From Prevotellaceae bacterium (GTDB lineage: Bacteria; Bacteroidota; Bacteroidia; Bacteroidales; UBA932), in NCBI GenBank assembly GCA_031257455.1, contig JAIROQ010000088.1, positions 1-8,322 on the forward strand: a stretch of 8,322 nucleotides of DNA, read 5' to 3'. A program made the translations under genes and the position numbers. This document shows, piece by piece, positions 5,104-8,322 of the stretch. The notes beneath the pieces were generated by a model. The model was not told the DNA's origin and did not search any database. It worked only from the letters and a program-made list of their open reading frames with translations. The first letter of the stretch is position 1. Every line of letters begins with the position of its first letter.

Positions 5104-5829
5104 ATGATTGAACTCATTCCCGCGATAGACCTGCTCGATGGTAAATGCGTACGCCTTGCACAGGGCGACTATGCCACTGCCGCCATTTATGACAATAACC
5201 CGCTGGATGTCGCCCGCCGTTTTGAAGATTACGGTATCCGCCGCCTTCATCTGGTCGATTTGGATGGCGCGCGCGCCGGACATATTGTACATTACCGGGT
5301 GTTGGAACAATTGGCCGCCCGTACTTCGCTCGTCATCGATTTCGGCGGTGGGCTGAAACGGCAGGAAGATGTGGAAATAGCCTTTAACAGCGGGGCGGAA
5401 ATGATTACCGGCGGAAGTATCGCCGTAAAAGACCCGGAAACGTTTACCGCATGGATTACCGCTTTCGGCAGCGACCGGATTATACTCGGCGCCGATATAC
5501 GAAACGGCAAAATCGCCGTAAACGGTTGGGAAGAAACGACCGCACACGAGCTGCAGCCTTTTATACAGGGCTACTACGACAAAGGTATCCGCAAAATCAT
5601 CAGCACCGACATTTGCCGGGACGGTATGCTGCAAGGCACATCGGTAAACCTGTACAGGGAATTGCAAAAAACCTTTCCGCAGGGTTATATCATCGCCAGT
5701 GGCGGCGTAGCTTCGATAGCAGATATAGAAGCATTGAACGAGGCCGGCATTCCGGCGGTCATCTTCGGCAAGGCATTCTATGAAGGCCGCATCAGCCTGA
5801 AAGATTTGTTACATTTTATCAATTCGTAA
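5104..5829 (+). CDS. hisA: HisA, ProFAR isomerase (phosphoribosylformimino-AICAR-phosphate isomerase)
   Basis: HisA converts ProFAR to PRFAR, the fourth step of histidine synthesis, in the cytoplasm. The 241-residue product is the usual length and shows the (beta-alpha)8 barrel signatures: [16 protein letters not shown] at the N terminus with catalytic Asp9, IDFGGGLK (78-85), [14 protein letters not shown] (129-142) with the second catalytic Asp131, [13 protein letters not shown] (167-179) and the phosphate-binding ASGGV (198-202). The start at 5104 gives the standard [10 protein letters not shown] opening. It follows the hypothetical gene by 10 bp and precedes hisF by 5 bp, so the genes form a tight operon. 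Confidence 0.98.
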   Translation: MIELIPAIDLLDGKCVRLAQGDYATAAIYDNNPLDVARRFEDYGIRRLHLVDLDGARAGHIVHYRVLEQLAARTSLVIDFGGGLKRQEDVEIAFNSGAEMITGGSIAVKDPETFTAWITAFGSDRIILGADIRNGKIAVNGWEETTAHELQPFIQGYYDKGIRKIISTDICRDGMLQGTSVNLYRELQKTFPQGYIIASGGVASIADIEALNEAGIPAVIFGKAFYEGRISLKDLLHFINS

Positions 5830-5834
5830 ATATA

Positions 5835-6602
5835 ATGGTGGCAAGAAGAATTATCCCCTGTTTGGACATCAAAGACGGCACGACTGTAAAAGGCGTGAAC
5901 TTTGTGAGCCTCCGGGATGCCGGCGACCCCGTAGAACTGGGCGCCCGCTATAGCCGCGAAGGCGCAGACGAATTGGTATATCTCGACATTACCGCCTCGC
6001 ATGAGGGACGCAAAACATTTACCGGAATGGTAAAACGGGTAGCTGCCGCTATCAATATCCCGTTTACGGTGGGCGGCGGCATCAATGAACCGGCAGACGT
6101 GGAATGCATGCTCGCAGCCGGCGCGGACAAGGTATCGGTCAATTCGGCGGCTTTGCGCAACCCGCAGCTGATAGAAGATATTGCTAAAAATTTCGGCACA
6201 CAGGTATGCGTAGTGGCCATTGACGCCCGCTACGAGAACGGCGAATGGACATGTTACCTCAACGGCGGCCGCCTGCCTGCCGGCAAACGCCTTTACCAGT
6301 GGGCTACCGAAGCGGAAGCGCGCGGCGCAGGCGAAATCCTGTTCACCAGCATGAACCATGACGGCGTGAAAACCGGCTACGCCAACGATGCGCTGGCGGC
6401 GCTGGCCGGCATGTTGCATATTCCCGTCATTGCATCGGGCGGCGCAGGCGAGAAAGCGCACTTCCGCGATGCCTTCCTTACCGGGAAAGCCGATGCTGCA
6501 CTGGCGGCAGGGGTTTTCCACTTTGAAAAAATACGTATTGCCGAATTAAAACAATACCTCCATGAAGAAGGAATAAACGTGAGGAGAGATTTAAAAATTT
6601 AA
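5835..6602 (+). CDS. hisF: HisF, imidazole glycerol phosphate synthase cyclase subunit
   Basis: HisF uses ammonia supplied by the glutaminase HisH to turn PRFAR into imidazole glycerol phosphate and AICAR. The 255-residue barrel carries [19 protein letters not shown] (5-23) with catalytic Asp11, DITASHEGR (51-59), TVGGGI (78-83), VVAIDAR (126-132) with catalytic Asp130, and [11 protein letters not shown] (172-182, Asp176). The body is complete; HisF proteins usually end near the INVR at 247-250. The last residues DLKI and the stop come from GATTTAAAAATTTAA, which is already part of the following AT-rich repeat. HisH is not in the window, so the partner must be encoded elsewhere. Confidence 0.98.
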   Translation: MVARRIIPCLDIKDGTTVKGVNFVSLRDAGDPVELGARYSREGADELVYLDITASHEGRKTFTGMVKRVAAAINIPFTVGGGINEPADVECMLAAGADKVSVNSAALRNPQLIEDIAKNFGTQVCVVAIDARYENGEWTCYLNGGRLPAGKRLYQWATEAEARGAGEILFTSMNHDGVKTGYANDALAALAGMLHIPVIASGGAGEKAHFRDAFLTGKADAALAAGVFHFEKIRIAELKQYLHEEGINVRRDLKI

Positions 6603-6701
6603 AGATTTAAAAATTTAAAAATTTAAATCTTGGAATTATGAAATCTTTAAATCTTTAAATTATGAAATCTTTAAATCTTTAAATCTTTAAATCTTTAAAT
6701 T
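6588..6701 (+). repeat. TTTAAATC / AAATTTAA tandem tract with duplicated hisIE start motif
   Basis: The spacer between hisF and hisIE is short-period repeat throughout and breaks an otherwise tight operon by 99 bp. ATTATGAAATCTTTAA occurs three times, with ATG codons at 6638, 6662 and 6702; only the last opens hisIE. The first two would encode the six-residue frame MKSLNL followed by a stop (6638-6658 and 6662-6682). No promoter or Shine-Dalgarno is visible. Either leaderless-type initiation from an A/U-rich region or multiple initiation attempts could occur. Confidence 0.8.
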
Positions 6702-7298
6702 ATGAAATCTTTAATTCCCGCTATCATCCAAGACCACCTCACCGGAAAGGTGCTGATGTTGGGATTTATGAACGAAGACGCCTTGACGCAGACAAAAGCT
6801 ACAGGGCTGGTAACGTTTTTCAGCCGTTCAAAAAACCGTCTGTGGACAAAGGGCGAAACCAGCGGAAACACGCTGCGGGTGGTCGACATCCTCGTTGATT
6901 GCGACGCCGACACGCTGCTGATTAAAGCCGCGCCCGCCGGCCCTGTGTGCCACACCGGCAGCGACACGTGCTTCGGCGAAGAAAATACAGAAGCTATTTT
7001 ATTTTTGAAATACATGCAAACGTTTATCGAGCAACGCAGGGCAAGTATGCCGGAAGGTTCTTATACTACGTCCCTGTTTACGTCCGGCATTAACCGCATG
7101 GCGCAGAAAGTGGGCGAAGAGGCGGTGGAAACCGTAATTGAAGCCACGAACGGGACAACTGAAAAACTCGTGGGCGAAGCGGCCGACCTGCTGTACCACC
7201 TTATCGTGCTGCTTACCGCCAAAGGCCTCCGCCTTGACGACCCCTGCCGCGAATTGCAGCGGCGGCATAGATGTCAAGAACTAAGCGCTAAGAACTGA
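6702..7298 (+). CDS. hisIE: HisIE, bifunctional phosphoribosyl-AMP cyclohydrolase / phosphoribosyl-ATP pyrophosphatase
   Basis: This fused enzyme performs the second and third steps of histidine synthesis: hydrolysis of PR-ATP to PR-AMP (HisE) and opening of the adenine ring to ProFAR (HisI). The HisI half (about 1-103) shows LMLGFMNEDAL (18-28), SRSKNRLWTKGETSGN (41-56), the metal site DCDAD (67-71) and zinc-ligand cysteines Cys68, Cys83 (CHTG) and Cys90. The HisE half (about 105-192) shows GINRMAQKVGEEAVETVIEA (129-148) and EAADLLYHLIVLL (159-171). The N terminus is shorter than in relatives I remember, which have about ten more residues before LIPAIIQD; the first codons MKSL lie in the repeat unit. 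The last residues, about ELSAKN, are encoded by AAGAACTAAG-type repeat sequence. Both ends therefore seem rebuilt from spacer repeats. Confidence 0.97.
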   Translation: MKSLIPAIIQDHLTGKVLMLGFMNEDALTQTKATGLVTFFSRSKNRLWTKGETSGNTLRVVDILVDCDADTLLIKAAPAGPVCHTGSDTCFGEENTEAILFLKYMQTFIEQRRASMPEGSYTTSLFTSGINRMAQKVGEEAVETVIEATNGTTEKLVGEAADLLYHLIVLLTAKGLRLDDPCRELQRRHRCQELSAKN

Positions 7299-7308
7299 AA
7301 GTTGACTG

Positions 7309-7607
7309 TTTCCCGCACGGTTGGATTTGCTATTGGACTAAGAAGCATTGAATCCTGCAAGGCAGGAAACCATCTCAACAGGATAAAGAACGCTTCCCCT
7401 ACGGTAAGATTTGACGCCGCACCAAGAAGCGTCAAATCCAACAGGGCAGGAAACCGTCTCGACAGGATAAAGAACGTTTCCCCTACGGTAGGATTTGACG
7501 CTGCACTGAGAAGCGTCAAATCCAACAAGGCAGGAAACCATCTCGACAGGGTAAAGAACGTTTCCCATACGATTGGATTTGACGCCGCACTAAAGAGCGT
7601 CAAATCT
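7309..7607. repeat. 84-bp tandem repeat array, 3.6 units, each with two hairpins
   Basis: Units begin at 7309, 7393, 7477 and 7561 with an exact 84-bp period. Each full unit is divided 33 + 9 + 33 + 9. Hairpin A has 11-nt arms (GGATTTGACGC / GCGTCAAATCC) around an 11-nt loop: 7323-7355 (degenerate), 7407-7439, 7491-7523 and 7575-7607. Hairpin B has 6-nt arms (GGAAAC / GTTTCC) around 21 nt: 7365-7397, 7449-7481 and 7533-7565. The linkers are like AACAAGGCA and CCTACGGTA. Because 84 is a multiple of three, long open frames exist on both strands (28-residue repeats such as VGFDAALRSVKSN). Most differences between units would change the peptide, there is no ATG at the start, and the araC promoter lies inside the frame's end, so I treat the array as non-coding. 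Confidence 0.88.
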
Positions 7608-7615
7608 ACGCTGTA

Positions 7616-7649
7616 TTGTTGTTTTCAGGCACGAAAATACGTAACTTTG
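7616..7649 (+). promoter_or_regulatory. Promoter of the AraC-type gene (TTG ... TAACTTTG)
   Basis: TAACTTTG at 7642-7649 matches the Bacteroidota -7 consensus exactly and is followed by CA. TTG at 7619-7621 lies 20 bp upstream, the usual place of the -33 element. Transcription would begin near 7655, about 25-30 nt before the ATG at 7682. This argues against the upstream in-frame start at 7616, which would precede the promoter. Confidence 0.75.
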
Positions 7650-7681
7650 CACATAGTATTTACCCTTTAGCAGTTGTTTTT

Positions 7682-8164
7682 ATGGAAAAAATTAAACTCA
7701 TCAAGCCTGCCGACGTACTCGTAACTGAGGAAGAATACACGGAAATTCTTCACGACCGCGCCAATGGCATTCCGCATACCGAGATAACGGATCGCCGCCG
7801 GAAGACGGGGAACATTTTTATCGACCTTTTTGTGGAGTGCATTGAGTGCGGCGGCGGGGTGAGGACTGCCTCGCTGGCAAGCATGATGGGCGTAAACCCG
7901 TCGCTGCTGAGCCCCGCTATTGAGGCGATGAGCGGCCTTTCGGCGCGCGAGTGGGCAATGCAGTATGTGCATCTCCGGGCTTACGACAGGCTGCGTCGTT
8001 ATCCGAAAGATATTTCCAGCCTGGCCTCGAGATTAGGGTTCCGCTCGGTGAGCGCCTTTAGCCATTTCTTTTATCGGCGGGAGGGCTGCTACCCTACCGA
8101 CCTTTCCGGCGAAAAATATCATTACTCAAGCCACGCTCCCCGCCGCCGCCACCGCAAGCGTTAA
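7682..8164 (+). CDS. Stand-alone AraC-type helix-turn-helix DNA-binding protein
   Basis: The 160-residue product has only the DNA-binding part of an AraC/XylS regulator. HTH 1 is at about 60-90 (RTASLASMMGVNPSLLSPAI then MSGLSAREW). The linker helix is YVHLRAYDRLRR (95-106). HTH 2 is at about 108-141 (DISSLASRLGFRSVSAFSHF then YRREGCYPTDL), which fits the AraC signature. The N-terminal 45 residues are too short for a sugar-sensing domain and I do not recognise them. The C terminus is a basic tail (HAPRRRHRKR). I chose the ATG at 7682 because a promoter lies at 7616-7649; a longer frame from 7616 would begin before it. Its targets are unknown. It sits after the hairpin array and is not in the his operon. 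Confidence 0.88.
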   Translation: MEKIKLIKPADVLVTEEEYTEILHDRANGIPHTEITDRRRKTGNIFIDLFVECIECGGGVRTASLASMMGVNPSLLSPAIEAMSGLSAREWAMQYVHLRAYDRLRRYPKDISSLASRLGFRSVSAFSHFFYRREGCYPTDLSGEKYHYSSHAPRRRHRKR

Positions 8165-8322
8165 GAGGGTAGATTCAAGTAGTAAATGCAACTATTAACT
8201 TCTCTACCGCTACCCACAATAACTGCACCCATTGCGCGCTGTTTGGATGTGTTGGTATATGCAGCAAAAACAATTGTATTTACAGCCGGATTGTTTGTAG
8301 TTTCTTCATATTTGGTTTTTTT
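8161..8322 (-). CDS. C-terminal part of an unidentified minus-strand gene, cut by the window edge
   Basis: The minus strand is open from the window end (8322) for 53 codons to a TAA at 8161-8163. The other two minus-strand frames close early. The peptide includes NPAVNTIVFAAYTNTSKQR, AMGAVIVGSGREVNSCIYYL and the end NLPS, with mixed hydrophobic and polar residues that look like a real protein. It converges with the AraC-type gene and overlaps its stop by 3 bp. I do not recognise the family. A chance open frame of this length is possible, so the call is moderate. Confidence 0.5.
   Translation of the reverse strand, partial: KKTKYEETTNNPAVNTIVFAAYTNTSKQRAMGAVIVGSGREVNSCIYYLNLPS

Noticed and set aside
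5035..5667. Long antisense frames over hisA and similar ones over hisF, dnaG and hisIE
   Set aside because: They are complements of strongly supported genes and have no recognisable protein features.
7309..7607. CRISPR array
   Set aside because: The whole 84-bp unit is conserved, with no unique spacers, and there are no cas genes.
7616..7681. Longer N terminus for the AraC-type protein
   Set aside because: The extra 22 residues would be encoded across the -33 and -7 promoter elements, and the ATG at 7682 is well placed after them.

Overview
The window looks like chromosomal DNA from a Bacteroidota bacterium, probably order Bacteroidales. The evidence is two good matches to the Bacteroidota -7 promoter element (TAnnTTTG), no Shine-Dalgarno sequences in front of the genes, a fused HisIE enzyme, a hypothetical protein of a type I associate with Bacteroidetes, and a Bacteroidetes-style sugar nucleotidyltransferase. 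Genus cannot be decided from the sequence. Coding DNA is fairly GC-rich, while the spacers are mostly AT-rich short-period repeats.

Layout: 1-466 is a gene-free repeat mosaic. A minus-strand group follows, read right to left: a nucleotidyltransferase (3784-2885), a four-helix-bundle protein of the 23S intervening-sequence type (2826-2434) and DNA primase dnaG (2401-467). A 679-bp divergent spacer (3785-4463) carries a candidate promoter for each direction, a 22-bp palindrome, a pair of short dyads and a GC-rich 102-bp element that recurs inverted at 69-170. On the plus strand come a 209-residue hypothetical protein (4464-5093), hisA (5104-5829), hisF (5835-6602) and hisIE (6702-7298). After hisIE there is a tandem array of 84-bp units (7309-7607), each able to form two 33-nt hairpins. 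Then comes a short AraC-type DNA-binding protein with its own promoter (7682-8164). A convergent minus-strand gene, cut by the window edge, overlaps its stop codon (8161-8322).

How the genes work together: HisIE, HisA and HisF carry histidine biosynthesis from phosphoribosyl-ATP to imidazole glycerol phosphate and AICAR. The glutaminase partner HisH, often next to hisA, is absent here and the hypothetical gene sits in that place. DnaG primes replication. The nucleotidyltransferase probably makes an activated sugar.

The most unusual content is non-coding: the double-hairpin array, the 102-bp element inverted relative to flanks shared by both loci, and octamer repeats that supply the stop codon of hisF and the start codon of hisIE. 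No tRNA, rRNA, CRISPR array, transposase or recombinase gene was recognised.
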